This document shows, piece after piece, positions 10,801-23,200 of a stretch of 64,000 bases of DNA. The position numbers and the translations under genes were made by a program. Within the stretch, counting starts at the first letter, position 1; the number at the start of each line of letters is the position of its first letter. The notes beneath the pieces are model-generated. The model did no database searches and had not been told where the DNA came from. It saw only the letters and a program-made list of their open reading frames with translations. The stretch is from positions 76,571,905 through 76,635,904 of the forward strand of contig CM022951.1 of NCBI GenBank assembly GCA_012931725.1, read 5' to 3'. Source of the DNA: Litsea cubeba. Taxonomy: Eukaryota > Streptophyta > Magnoliopsida > Laurales > Lauraceae.

Positions 10801-13800
10801 TTTCGCCTTGCAATATTTGACTACCTTCATCGTTTCCTGTTTTCTGCTTTTGTTTCATGCATCTAATGTAAGCACTCGAACAGAGTTATGCGAAATGAGC
10901 AATTCTCAGCTTTTGATCTAGTCATATCCATATTAAATTTATATTGAAGAAAGTCAATTGTGTCAGTATCAGCTGATCGGCTTGTTAATTAATTGGCTCA
11001 TACTCCACTATGAGGTCCAAAATTTGGAAAGACTGGATTGGCATATAGACAAATTAAAGTGAAGGTGAATTGAGTTCCATGAGCTTCAGAACACAGATTC
11101 TACTCTCTTTTTTCTTTCTTTCTTCTTCTTCTTCTTCTTCTTCTTCTTCTTCTCTTCTTCTTCTTTTTTTTGATAAGAATGGATTCTACTTTTTAATGTT
11201 GTTAATCACCTCATTTTCTCAAGGACTTTGCTTTACTCTTCTTGAGCTTTATCAGTTTCAATGGGTAATTGGTGTGATGCTCCTTCATTCCTTATTCTTA
11301 AAGGAAACCAACCATCTTACAATCACATAAGAGCAGCAAAATAAAACCATGGCCAGTAGCTGCTCTATAACCATTCAACTAATCAGTGTTGCTATCACTG
11401 GATTATAACTGCAACACTAGGAATCTGTGTTATAAAAATAGGTATATAATCTTTATGAGAACCTTGTATGACCCTGATTGCGTTATGCATAAAAAAATAA
11501 AAATAGCATTTATATAGCAGGGAATAATCTGATAAGCTGATCTGTACGTCTAATGATCCAAACCCTTGATATGATTAGTCCTGCCATGATGGTAGATGGC
11601 CGTAAGACCCTCAGACCCATCAATCTTTGGTATCTTTTCTTTTTTGTTTTTACAGCTCGAGAGAACAGGATGCCTATGGGGAGAGGGATATCTGAGCAGA
11701 GGATTATAACAATAAAAGGCTAGATCTCGTTCTCTTGATTCTCTCTCTGCTTTGTGGTCTTGTTGTATCTCTTCCACAACCGGTCCATTATCATCTCCCA
11801 TTTTATTGGCAAATGTTAATTTCTTATCTCATCCCTGGCTACATCTTGTTGATTCTAATAGACAAAGCAATCTTTCATGGAAGTTTTTTTAGTACAAAGT
11901 TTGTGAGATTTCACATCCATCCATATAGGTCACTCATCTACTCAACCTTCTATGTAATTACATAGTTTGGGTGCCTTGCCCAATCATCAAAACCCCACAT
12001 TCCTCTAACATATAAAGGAAACATGTAGTGGGAAGAAAATGATGAATTTTCTCCAGTGGCTAATGAGCGCAGGTTGATGCAACACCTAATTAAAGGGCTT
12101 AACACATTTTCAAAATAAGTTCTTTTCGACATGTGAATTCTGTTTCTACTTTTTGATTAATGCATTCTCCATTACTGGCAAAAGAAAAAAAAATAAAAAA
12201 CCTCTCTTGTTTCTGTTAATACCAAATTTCTATCATATGCTAAGAGTCTCTTTTACAAACACTTATAATTCTAACAGTTTATATGCTCTCACATTCAGGT
12301 TACTTTCAGCCTCATACACAGTAAGTATACACCAGAGGTTGAGTGTCTTACGTATCAACTACTTACAGATGTCTTCTGAAGGTTGAATATGCATTTCCAG
12401 TGTTACAAACTTGGTCTGGAAATTGATAACGAAGCGTTGCTTGCAAAAACTTGCTTTCTTGTTTTATGTAATATGTCTATACAGCTCAGTATTTCATGAT
12501 TACAGTTTACATCCCCTTTCTCATGTGCACATACATTTATGGCCTTGTTCCTGTGAGAGAATTTTTAACGTTTTTTATATGAGATATGTTTTTATAGATT
12601 CACCTAGGTGCACTAGTCTAGGCATGATTATGTATGCCTCAAAAATCAACAATATCATGTCACTAAAGATATGGGTTTTGAGACCCCTGAAGATAAATGG
12701 TGCACACATACAAACAAATGTAAGCGATAACAGGACAAGTATCAAATTGGCATGAGTGCCAATTCGTGGTGGGCTAGCGAGGATGAGGGTGTTTGATTGA
12801 TTATAGGCTAGATCTATGTGAGCCCACAAACTAGTACTCACTATGTGAGGACTGTAAGTCATTTATATATACATACTTAATGTGACCGTGCAAATAAGGT
12901 ATGTGCCTCCAAAAGAGAAAAAAAAATTAACCAAAGCAAGTGAGGCGTGTCTCATCACAATGTGTGCAATGGCCACTGTGGGGCTTGTCTGCTGGATGCA
13001 TTCAGACAACGGCAGGGTGTGGGGGTTAGGTAGGTGGGGTGTTTGTCTGTAAGGACCAAATTGGATAATTCTAGCCATTAATTACCAGCCTTGAAAGAGA
13101 AGTGTTACTTTTGCAAGCCCATGAATAAATGACAGCAGTGATCCAGTCAGTTAAATTTCTACTCAGTAGTCTATAGGGCCCCTTTCACATCTCCATACCT
13201 TGTGACTGTGAGTTGAACATATCTCACCCTTATTATCTTATGATTAAACTGTCCATCTTTGTGATGCTACTGAGTGCCTTTCACCAACAAATCATGCCAC
13301 AAAGCACTTATTTTTACCTACTACTTTATCTCAACTTTATTTTCTTTTGAATAAATGTCCATATTTGTGACGCTACTGGGTCTGTATCACCATCTTTTGT
13401 GTCAAAGCACTTCTTTCATCAGCTAGTTTATGTTAATATCTGAATGTTCATATTGTAAGATAAATTGACCATGCAGCAGTCACTAGAAGAACTAACAGTT
13501 TTTTTTTTTTTTTTTTAAGCTTTAAAATGATATTGGAAAGGACCCTTTCAACTCATCAGCCAACTTTGGGAAGCTCTTCATACTAGAGGTTTTCCTTCTG
13601 TAATGCAAACAAGTATAACTAAAGTCATTAATTCATTCTTCAATTACCTCCTTTTTTTAGCCTAAATTGAATAGCTGCAGTTTATCAATTGAATACACAC
13701 GAGCTATATTTAGGGTTTAGCATGCTTTGCTAATGCTTCATCATAATATTGAGCAACTATTTTACCTGCATAGTACAGATAAACACTGAACCAAGGTAAC

Positions 13801-14574
13801 AATGTTTATTCCTACACCCGAGGGTTTTTTTTTTTTTTAAATCCCATCTACCATCAGCTTACATGAAATGTCTTGAACTAATTTTGAATTCTCAGTGAAG
13901 GAGCTGAGCAACCAGATCCTTTGAATGACGATCTGCCTGAAGCTTGAAATTGTTGCTTTGAATTAACCATGACATTCCGGGCTAAATTCCATTAAATCTG
14001 TTGTGAAGTAAAAGAGAAGAAAAGAAAAAAAGAAAAAGGAAAAAAAAGGATTTGTGCAAATAACTAGACAGGACTTGAACTAGGTATTTTACTTGCGCTT
14101 CTCAGCTTCATTAACTAGTGCTGTTATAACCCGTACATATACAATAAAAGGAGGTGAAGAATTCCTCTTTCAACATAGAAAAGACATCTACCTGGACTCT
14201 TTGTGCCAAAGATAATTCAAGGACTTTTATAGTATCAAATTGAAAGTACATGTACATTAGTTAATGCCAACAGTGCAGTGAACCTGATTTCTTCATCTAT
14301 TGACCATGGTTTGATTTTATTGTACAATAACAGTCTGCCAAGGAGAGATTGCGTCATGACCAGATCACCATTGATGGGAAACTTATAGTTGCTCTGTCTG
14401 TCATTGCTTGAATGAAATGTACCCTTAAATTTCTCTCTTGAGCCTGTTCAAAACAATTCATATCACATTATTAAATCGCAATTATCAAAGAAAAATCATT
14501 CAAATTGATGGCTTGGCCGCCTTACAACATTTTTTGAATGATTTTGGTTATAAAGTAAAGTCATCAATAATAAA
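10801..14574. other. intergenic downstream of the QWRF gene, no gene recognised
   Basis: Apart from the CTT microsatellite and several homopolymers (13500-13517, 13827-13839), no exon, RNA gene or element end was identified. The part nearest 14574 should contain the 3' untranslated region of the minus-strand QWRF gene. Open frames of up to 114 codons at 12411-12862 overlap on both strands and show no domain. Confidence 0.4.
11121..11166. repeat. CTT microsatellite
   Basis: A run of (CTT)n with minor interruptions, followed by a T tract. The serine/leucine-rich open frame across it is a by-product. Confidence 0.95.
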
Positions 14575-17500
14575 TCAAGAAGTCAATGGGTTCCCTATTG
14601 TTATGAAGGAGTTCCCCACCATGCCATGCCGTACCTCTAATGAAGCTGTCATTATTGTTGTCTCCATCAATTCCTCTAGACTCTCACTTTCTTGCTTTAC
14701 CACCATCACAAGCTCTGTCAACAATGAACTCATCCTCCCAACCTTTAACAAATGTGTGTTTTACAATGTCAGCAAGGTAAGATTACTTACTTTTATATAA
14801 GTATAGACTCCTTTTCTACCACAGGATCAAATACACTTAGCAAAAATAAGTTCAATCTTCAAACCATTACATAATTCCTTTTGACTCCTTGTTTTTTTGT
14901 TCTCAATATAAAGGAATGCTTATCCAAAATAATAATCTTCAATGTCATTAGTTTCAAGAGTAAATTCATGCAGACAAATCATGGAGCATGATGCAACAAT
15001 GAACAGTGGATCAGTGAAGTCCTGTGTTTAGAGTGTCACAAAAAAGGGGAAAAAACACGGTGACAATATGCAGACTGTTACCGCCATTTTTATAGTAACT
15101 GTGAAGTTCAAGAAGACAGAGACTGCACTCCAACATGACTAATTAACAACCGTGTTCATAAATCAGTTTCTCAGAGAATAAATGAGCCTGTTCAATTATA
15201 GGTTCATTGCACCGGCCTAAAGACATTATATCAGGCCATTGAACTCAACCACAGTTAGAATTGAAAATAATATCAACTTCAAACTGATATATAAAATTAA
15301 TGTCCAACCAACCTGGCAAGGGAGGTGATCAGACAACTGTTAGTTTACTTGGAAGTTGGAATGGGATTTGGTGTGCTATTGTCATATCTAGATCCATCAA
15401 TTACAAAGATAAAAGGCTGAGTTTTCAGCTTAGATTGTGCACTTGAATAGTTTTTTTTTTTTTTTTTTTATCTTGCCTTTTAGCCTCCTGATTCTGTCTC
15501 TTTGGTATCAGCTTGACTGTACATTCATCCTGGCAATTAGATCTTCATCTGTTGGTCTCGGTAAGGAATACCTCTTCGATGGAGTGTCAGATTTGTGTTA
15601 ATTTCTGGGTTTTCTTTTGGCTGATATTGAAAGTTTGTACTTAAATTTCAAAAACGAAATGCTCCAACTTGACATTTCTAATAAAAATAGGCTTGAATAA
15701 AACTAATTGTGAGGAATTGCACCTGAAAGAAAAATCTTGAGATAGTGTCTTCAATTCCATTCACGACATCCATCGCGGTACAAAATGCTCTGTAAACAGA
15801 ATATATGTTGACCTGCAACAAGAGAGTGGAAAACTATAGTACTATTTACCAAGTAGCAACTACCAGCTGAAAGGTTCTGCATGTGATGACTTGTATATAA
15901 AAAGAGTCCACGCAAAATAAGATGATCAAAGATGGAGTTTAGCATCTGAATCTGAATTTGGATTCAGATCCAGACTTGAGTCCAAATTTGGAGTGCAATT
16001 GGGCCTATTTTGAGCCTGGACACAAGTTTACATGGAAACATGGAAACTCTAAATGGGGCTAAAAGAGAGCAAATACCAAACTGTTACTGATCTGAAAGGG
16101 GTCTAATACTAATAGATCCCAACAGATCTTGCTCCCAGACCCTGAAGCAGAATGTCGACAAATTTAGTAATTAGTGCCATAGTTTAACAGTTGACTTGGT
16201 TGGCCAACTCAAACAAGTCGTCCCAGCCAGAATCCACGTCCGACTCTGACCTTTTAAACTATGGTTATTACCCGAATCAAACCCGCTGAATCCTAAAAAT
16301 GAACCTACCCATCTTGACCCAGTATGGATTAGGATCTGTTTGCAGCCTTGAAAGATTATTCTCGTCTCTGGTTAATACTAGTCATACTAGTCATATATGA
16401 AAAATGCCAAGGAGATAAAACAAGATGGATTTGAAACGAAGTAACTACTGTAGCATATATATATATATATATATACATGGGGATATTTCTATGCATCCTT
16501 CCCACACCATATGGTGAGGGACAAACTTAATGGGACCCTTGATCCAATGGTCCAATCCATTTGGATAAGTAAAAATTCAATGTGTCTAATGTACTTAAGG
16601 GGGTTTCATGTGTGTGGATGGTTCGGATGCGGTATAAAGTCAACCCTACTATGTTGTCCCTCACCATAGCATGGTGACAAATGAATGCACATGAATATTT
16701 TCCCTATATACATATACCTTGGCACCACCAACAAGGGGGGCGTTGAGGCACGCAGCCCGGAAGATTGTTGCTGATTTTGTCACAGCTTCAAGGTTCCTTT
16801 TCTCTAATCTTTCCCATTCATTGAGAAGATGGATCTGAGAAGAGAGTATTCCACGCAGTTTTATCTCTGCTTTGAGCTTCTGCACCTGAATTCGCTTCTC
16901 TATCACCGAGTTTCGCAACCGAAATGTCTCTAACCAGACGTTGAATAATTTCTTCTGCAAACACCACAAGACAATTTAAAAGTTCAAATGCTCCCTTGGA
17001 TGCAAACAAGTAGTGAGAATTAACATATATCATTTCTTCTAAGTAGTCAGAAATAGCATATAACATTTGTTTCTTTTAGAGGGACAAGCCTGAGATTGTT
17101 ATTATACGGATAAATAGGATAGGACAATTTTCTCATATGAGAATCTCACACAGATACAAATGCTGTGCCTTTAATCCATGGGATTTCATTAGGACAGTCA
17201 GCAAGTTAATACTCACCCACGACCTGCAAGTGAATGCAGGGTCCACTCCCACCACAAAGTGTAAAGCAATAAATTTACTAGTGGTGAAGTGGTCAGAAGG
17301 ATTATGTAGATTTGAAAATTCCTTGCTTCTGCGAGCGTATCGAGTTATATATAGCTAGGATTTCACATCAATATCGGTGCATATCAATACATGTAGCTTG
17401 AGAAAATTAATACTAATGTGTAAATCTGTAAAATTGAGAAATTCTCAATGGTGGGTGGTGGGTCCTGAAAATATATACTAATAATTCACGATAGGACAGA

Positions 17501-18398
17501 TCACAAAAGAAAAAATGCAAAAAAAAAAAAAAAAGCAGTGGCGGACTTAAGTATTAGCACCTGCGAGATTCAAGAAACTCCTTAAATGAGATCTTAAAAA
17601 GATTTTACACCACTCAAATGAAAATCTTGGGTTCGCCAATGATGGGACTCGCCAGGATTATATATATCATCTGTTGTTTGTTACCTGAGCTGTCGATTTT
17701 CCGGCGGCCATCGTGGCCTCCGCACGAGCATTTACAAATCTCCACTGCAAAAGCCTCGTCTGAAGAATCCGGAGCTGATGAAACGTCTCTTCTCTCGCCG
17801 AGGGCATCTTCTTCTTCTGCCGGAAATAGCTCAAAACGCTGCTCACGCCACTGCCGCCTTCTTTCTTCTTGTTTTTCGATGCTCCTCCAAAACCATACTG
17901 CTCCATTGCCGGGGTCGGAGACCGACCAGGAGAGAGCGCCCACGCAGAGGGAGAGGGAGAACTTGTGTCCGATCTCTCTTTCTTGGCCTTGGCCTTGGCC
18001 TTCAGCTTCGCCGCCTCGGCAGCCTTAGATACATCCTCAGCAATCCCATGCCGATGGAAGATGGCGGCGAGATTCTCACGATTCATCTGTTGAGGCTTTT
18101 TGGAGGAGGGCAGCAGTTGAGGGAAATAATCTTTGTCTTGAGATTTGGGATTGCGATTCTCTTCGTCCTTGTCTTTAACTTTGTTGGTGTTGGTATTGGT
18201 ATTGGTAATGGTGCGTGTTTTAGATGTGGATTTGGATCGGTTGATGGAAATCCTGTGATAAGAATAAGAATTGGAGGAGAAGGGCTGAGTTTCTGGTGCG
18301 AATGCAGCGGATATAGTACTGGAAGCTCCGCTTCGGCTCCTTTGGAGTCGAGGAGAGCGAGAGAGTCCGGAAGTGAGAGTCTGGCGACTGTGGTCCAT
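14575..18398 (-). CDS. QWRF7-like: QWRF-motif (DUF566) microtubule-associated protein, EDE1/AUG8 family, complete
   Basis: Four coding exons on the minus strand: 17685-18398, 16718-16954, 15723-15812 and 14575-14742 (stop at 14577-14575). All junctions are GT/AG in phase 0, giving 402 residues. The start at 18398 (MDHSRQTLTSGLSRSPRLQR) is preferred over the upstream ATG at 18482 because the basic, serine-rich start is usual for the family. Residues 1-200 are Ser/Lys/Arg-rich and disordered. The signature LLQWRFVNARAEA has QWRF at 218-221. Exon 2 supplies the helical region KKLFNVWLETFRLRNSVIEK up to LVGGAK, and exon 3 is VNIYSVYRAFCTAMDVVNGI and onward. Exon 4 (LLTELVMVVKQESESLEEL) is the end of the DUF566 helices. 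Relatives (EDE1, AUG8/QWRF1) bind spindle, phragmoplast or cortical microtubules, EDE1 acting with augmin. The exon 4 tail (after about residue 383) is unlike the usual family end. The family call is firm, but the exact subtype is inferred from its short length. Confidence 0.85.
16453..16476. repeat. AT microsatellite
   Basis: (AT)n run just left of the MITE. One end of the MITE target duplication overlaps it. Confidence 0.9.
16479..16704. mobile_element. Mutator-type MITE in QWRF intron 2
   Basis: A 226-bp element with imperfect terminal inverted repeats. The left end is GGGGATATTTCTATGCATCC and the right end reads inward as GGGAAAATATTCATGTGCAT. Further in, the two arms match again as ATGGTGAGGGACAA. 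A perfect 9-bp target duplication, TATATACAT, lies at 16470-16478 and 16705-16713. A 9-bp duplication and GGGAAAAT-like ends fit non-autonomous Mutator elements. The duplication on the exon side ends four bases inside the intron that follows exon 2. Confidence 0.75.
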
Positions 18399-19300
18399 CT
18401 CCTCTTCTCTTTTTGGCAAATCTGATTTGGTTTCTATATATATATAATTCAAGTCCATCCATCCCTTTTTGGTGAGGGACACCCCTTTTGGGAAGTGTGA
18501 AGTATAAGAAGGAGAATCCTATGTACTTGACGCTCTCTTTTTATACTCCTCTTGTACTTGACACTTTCCAAAAAGAGAGTAGTGAGGGATGAATGTACTT
18601 CAATATATATATATATATACATATAGCTGAGCCTGAATAACAACAATAAAGATCCCGCGTAAATCAAAAGGAAGAAGAAAAAGAAGAAGGGATCGATTCG
18701 TGGGTTGTTTCTCTTTAACAAAAAAAATATATATATAAATAAAAAAAAAAAATCAACGTATCCTAAAATAAGATCGAATACCGTATATATACATTGATTG
18801 ACATTTGACATCATAAGAAAGCTTTTTCTTTTGAGTCAGATATACAGAGACAAATTAATTAATACATTCACTAGGAGTAGCTGGTAGTATATATCACCAA
18901 AATAAAGTGAAATTGGACCAACTCGATCGTAAGGCCCGGCCACTTGGGCCAAAGTGACAACCCAACACGTTCAATACTTAATAATTATGGAAATAGATAA
19001 AAAGTCCCAGGCTCCCAGTCCCAGCTCAGCATACGTGAGTTGGTTGCTTGTAGTTTTTGAGTCAGTGTGCGATGCGCGCACTACTTTTTTTCATTTTTGT
19101 GTCGTTGCAACAGTCCACACGGCCCGTTGAAATTCTCTACAAGCACATACTGCACGCACGTTCTTTCTTCAAGTGAACGCCACCTTCCCAATCCCATTTC
19201 CCATTTCCCATTTCCCATTTCCCACCCACCCGTTCAAAACCATGCCCAGAAGATTATTAGTGTGGCCCACTGTTGACTATCAAAAGCAATCTCTGTATCA
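18399..19300 (-). promoter_or_regulatory. upstream region of the QWRF gene
   Basis: Reading away from the QWRF start, a TATATATATATA run lies at about 18436-18447, probably too close to the ATG (under 50 bp) to act as the TATA box unless the leader is very short. A second such run lies at 18604-18619. A TTTCCCA tandem array (19193-19224) and a CT/GA-rich tract (18660-18690) follow. No promoter element can be assigned with confidence. Confidence 0.3.
19193..19224. repeat. TTTCCCA heptamer tandem repeat
   Basis: About four to five head-to-tail copies of a TTTCCCA unit. It is one base away from the plant telomere repeat CCCTAAA in composition but not in sequence, so it is not telomeric. Confidence 0.8.
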
Positions 19301-21140
19301 ATATATATTTAGCGACAAGTTAATTTTGGATCTAAGAAGATGAGCATGAGCCCCAGTCATTCTACTATCTCTTTAATTTGTACGTGTTTAAGTTGCATTG
19401 CGCAAGGATGGCCGCCAAATCTTCAACCCATAGCGATCTTGATAATTAATCCATATATTTCCTAGTAAAGGTAAGAATATGACAAGCATAAATTAAGGCT
19501 TCAACGGTGAAATCTGAATTTAATAGAAAATGTGAATTGGAATATTGCTTGTAAAATGAAAGAGAATGAATACACAAAAAGGTATATGAAACATAAAAAT
19601 ATAAAAAGAAAGTTTCAAACCCAATCAATAACAAATAAAACTGGAGATATCTTAATTATTTGAGTAACTAATTAAAGTGATCAACATCCATTTGAGATCA
19701 GAAATTGTTTCATCTTATTTATTTATTTATTTATTTATAAAAAAAGAGAATTTAAATGAGCAAATTCTGAACCAAAAGCAATTAATGGAAAAAATATATA
19801 CTAGATTACTAGTAAAAAAGCCCCTAGGAGATTTTGAACTACCTGGTTGATATGGAGTAGAGATAAATTCGGAAAATGTACCTTAATTAAATAAGTGTAC
19901 TGATCAATCGTTGCTTCTCTGAAGAGAAAGTAACGATTGTTTGTTAAACTAACGATGACTTTCAACATGTTAACCATTTGTGAAGATAACAAACTGAACT
20001 GAACTTTCTGTAATATATGTAGGTTTGAATGAAGTACACCCATACCATCTTAAACTTGTCAAGGTTTTAATATTTCTTTTGTTCATTCCCAAACACGATA
20101 TTTTTGGGTTTTTTATATATGGTAAAACAGGTGAGGTGCATTCTTCTCAACGAGTCACCATATCATATGTATGTATACTGTACTGATCGAGTAGAACTGA
20201 TAGAGAGATGTCTCGACTCTTGAGAGAGACAAGAGCCCAATGAGAAAAACATGTGGAAGCGAGGGGTACTGGGCCGAAGCTTGCACATGACGGGCTTAAT
20301 TTTTTAGGCCCTACAGGAGGCCCGGATTCCAGCCCATCTGTAATATATTAGATCCCAAAACAAACGGTTAATCAAACCGTTACACCCCTAAATTATGTTT
20401 GCCTGACTGGATCTTCGGTGGATCAAACTGCGATTGGGCTCATCAGTGCATCTCCCATTCATATTTAAAGGCTTCATTTGTTTCATCATCCAAACATGAG
20501 CAAAACTTTTACACCAAAAATAGCTCCAAGTTTTAGCCCACAAAAAGAAAAAGAATAAATGATTTCTAACCAAATCTAGGCCACATTCAGGATGCACATT
20601 GGCTGAGCCAGGCTAGTTGGCCCAGTCAAAAGCTAGCAGACCAACTACATTGGAATTCACAACTAAAATAGCCTGCTTCAATAGGGGTTAGGAATCATAC
20701 CAACCAGAAGCTCAAAGATGCATCAGTCACATTGCACTTACGCCTAAAATACTGCAGAAATCTTATCAAAACCCAAGTCTGCTCCTAAATCAATTATAAC
20801 TCAGACCTACTACTATAAGAAATCGTGATCCAAAACCCATTTTGGATCGAACAACACAAAATTTCAGCACTATTTTTGCCCCTTCTATCTTGGAAGCTCC
20901 TTTCCTAGATGTTGGATGATTAGTCTATTGGCAAACATGCATCAAGGGTTATAGAAATTTGAGAAAACTATATTTGGATAAAATCCACCGTGTCTTTGTG
21001 ATGAGAAGACATTGAATTCCAAATGGTCTGTGCGACCCCGATCCGTTTGCCTAATTCTTTAAGGCAACACCAGGTGAAGTGATCCTATGAGTTAATCAAG
21101 AAAGGAAAATCTACAAGGATAAGAGTGGAGTATTTTAGTT
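19301..21140. other. intergenic, no gene recognised
   Basis: AT-rich, with a TTTA microsatellite at 19715-19738. Some text around 20260-20650 reads like degraded repeat DNA. No exon chain or RNA gene was identified. Confidence 0.4.
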
Positions 21141-21144
21141 AGCA

Positions 21145-21236
21145 TCATATCCGGATAGGTGACCGCTTAAGAAATCCTCGCGCGCGCACATGGTCAAGGC
21201 GGACAATATCATGTTAAGTTGGGCGGGACTGTAACA
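21145..21236 (+). mobile_element. 5S rRNA-like segment, possible Cassandra-type LTR end
   Basis: GGATAGGTGACC, a weaker AAATCCTCG and a GCGCAC end follow the order of the 3' part of plant 5S rRNA (GGATGGGTGACC ... AGTCCTCG ... GCAC). Next comes GGCGGACAATATCATGTT and a TGTAACA end at about 21236, a string common near the 3' ends of short plant LTRs. Cassandra TRIM elements carry 5S-derived sequence in their LTRs. The 5' half of a 5S gene is not recognisable, so this is not a functional 5S gene. Confidence 0.4.
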
Positions 21237-21361
21237 AGGGCTTCATTTCAAAAGAATATGACATTATTATAAAAAAAAAAGTTACATAGCCATGTAAAAA
21301 GATATTAACATAAGTAATATCTTTCAAGCTGCAAGGGCTAACAACGGAACCAGATCAGGTG

Positions 21362-21748
21362 TGTTGAGGTCAACGTTCACTCTCGCTCTTGAGCGGTCAT
21401 AATTGTGGTCGAGCTCTCGCAGTCACCATAAAACTATTGTTGTACCGTTTTCTATCACCAATTGGTTTTGAGATAAGTGGCAGCTCAATGGGGTGTAAGA
21501 TCCTACAAATGGTATTAGAGCCTGGTAAGTCGGGTGTTCGAGTCATGGGACATGCGTTTTGCGAGACAGGAGTCGCGGCGGGTGTGCCTTTGAGGGAGAT
21601 ATTGTCGAAGTTAACGCTCACCCTCGTTCCAGAGCGGTCATAATTGTGGTCGAGCCCTCGCTCTCACCATAAAACTATTGTTGTTCCGTTTCCTATCACC
21701 AATTGATTTTGGGATAAATGGTAGCTCAATGGGTTGTAAGATCCTACA
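21362..21748 (+). mobile_element. TRIM element (terminal-repeat retrotransposon in miniature)
   Basis: Two direct repeats of exactly 146 bp (21362-21507 and 21603-21748) begin TGT and end GTAAGATCCTACA. A 95-bp internal segment separates them. Two bases after the left repeat comes TGGTATTAGAGC (21510-21521), a one-mismatch version of the initiator-Met tRNA primer site TGGTATCAGAGC. A purine stretch, GAGGGAGA, precedes the right repeat. No coding capacity. The flanking five bases do not match well (AGGTG and AAGTA), so the target duplication has decayed or the edges were altered. Confidence 0.85.
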
Positions 21749-21999
21749 AAGTATACCTGATAACTAATGAAAGCTGACCATGTATCCTTGAGGCTTCAAG
21801 CTTTGCTAAAGATCCCTTCATAAGAACACTTCCAACTGAGCCTTCACCATGAAAGATTGCATTTGCACATGAGCATTCAGACACATCAACTCTTCCTTCC
21901 CTCTTCAATCCCCCATCAAAGTTCTCAAACCTCCATGCCCTTCTACACCCATTTCAAAGCATTATTTAATCCAAAAAACCTACCCCCCACCTCCACCCC

Positions 22000-22056
<57 letters not shown>

Positions 22057-22064
22057 CACACACA
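22000..22064. repeat. CA microsatellite
   Basis: A long (AC)n run of more than 25 units, followed by AACACACAC. Confidence 0.97.
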
Positions 22065-22329
22065 AATCTTGAAAACCTCTTCAATCTTCGATGAAAACCC
22101 TATGCTCTTTTTAGGATTTCCATTGCAAAACCCCAGAAGAGAAAGCCCTGCGAATTTTAAGAAATGAGAATGAGTGTGGAAATGAAAATGAAACCATGAG
22201 AATAGAGAAGGTAGAAGAGAGAAGATCAGAAGAATGGATTTTACCATTGATTTTTTGCTTCAATCCTCAAAGAGAAGTTGACCGCTGCAAATTGCAATTC
22301 CCGCTTTAAACTGAATTCTCCTAAAAATC

Positions 22330-22640
22330 TATAACCTCTGTTTGGTAGATTCACTTTACTAGTGAAAGGAGGTGAATGATCATTTCAAGAGATAAAAAAA
22401 AGGGGTAAAATAAAAATGTACCATATTTAAAAAAAAACCTTCAATTTTTACCGAAGAGTCAAAAAGTTATTTTTCCATGGAAATCATCTTCTTTTTTTGA
22501 AAAAAAGTCAAAACATCTACATCCTCGTTTCACAAAATGAAAAAAGGCCATCACTTTTTAATTTGACCCCTTTTATTTTATTGTCTCTTAATTTAACCAT
22601 TCATGTTACTTCATTTTATTGGTGAAGTTTTTTTTTCTTG
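22330..22640. mobile_element. possible Tourist-like MITE
   Basis: The left part, TGTTTGGTAGATTCACTTTA, and an inverted-looking right part around 22605-22630 (CTTCATTTTATTGGTGAAG) bracket A/T-rich text full of TTTTTGACTTT-like strings. A similar build occurs at 49530-49750 and 50690-51000. Ends and target duplication could not be fixed. Confidence 0.3.
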
Positions 22641-23200
22641 GAAACGGTAATAAGAGATTTCATTATAAGAGACAAAAGATACAAAGAGAAATAACGAGAA
22701 GAGCGAGAAGGTACAAGAGAGATGTACCCCCACTCACCCCACAATTACATAACAATTCCCTCCCATCAGGTAGATCTCTCAACCCCTTGTTTTGCCGGAG
22801 CGTTTGCCATAGAGTTGGCTGATCTAGACTCATAGCAAAAGGCAATATTGATGGAAGATGATATAGCACGAATTTCATTGAAGAGGAATTGAAATTTTTC
22901 AGGAATTCGCCTTCCGGTTAGACACTCATAAAACTACAATCGAAGAGACTATCTACAATAAGGTTTTCATGAGAAGATCTTGAGAAACACCGAAAAGCTT
23001 CCAAGATAGCTAGCACTTCCGCTTCATTAAAATCACAAACACTTACATACTTAAAGAATATAAATAAGACCTTCCCTTTTGTTGTTGCGAAACACCCCTC
23101 CGTCCACATTGAATTTGAGCACACCAAAAGCAGGGGGAGACCAAAGAGTAGATCTTCGTATCTTAGGCGGACCACACACCATACAAGTTTCCCAATTTAC
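22640..23200 (-). mobile_element. degenerate L1-type LINE, RNase H 3' end
   Basis: Broken minus-strand translation shows the C-terminal RNase H-like domain of plant LINEs: a LKFNVDGGVF-like start near 23110, then CDFNEAEVLAILEAFRCFSR, HENLIV and, after a break, a SANSMA(N/D)xxAKQG-like end near 22800. Asp in NVDG and Glu in NEAEV are the usual RNase H residues. Several frameshifts are present. The solo LTR starts about 175 bp further right. Confidence 0.65.

Noticed and set aside
14438..14800. 120-codon plus-strand open frame
   Set aside because: It lies antisense over the last QWRF exon, whose minus-strand frame matches the family and joins in phase to the other exons.
17618..18425. Plus-strand open frames of 136 and 215 codons
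   Set aside because: They are antisense to QWRF exon 1, which is serine- and arginine-rich and leaves reverse frames open.
19193..19224. Possible interstitial telomere repeat
   Set aside because: The unit TTTCCCA is not the plant telomere unit TTTAGGG or its complement.
21480..21560. tRNA-like string (TAGCTCAATGG-like, GTTCGAGTC)
   Set aside because: It does not fold as a tRNA. The text belongs to the TRIM LTR end and primer-site region.
22000..22064. Histidine/threonine-rich and cysteine/valine-rich frames across the CA run
   Set aside because: Translation of a dinucleotide microsatellite.
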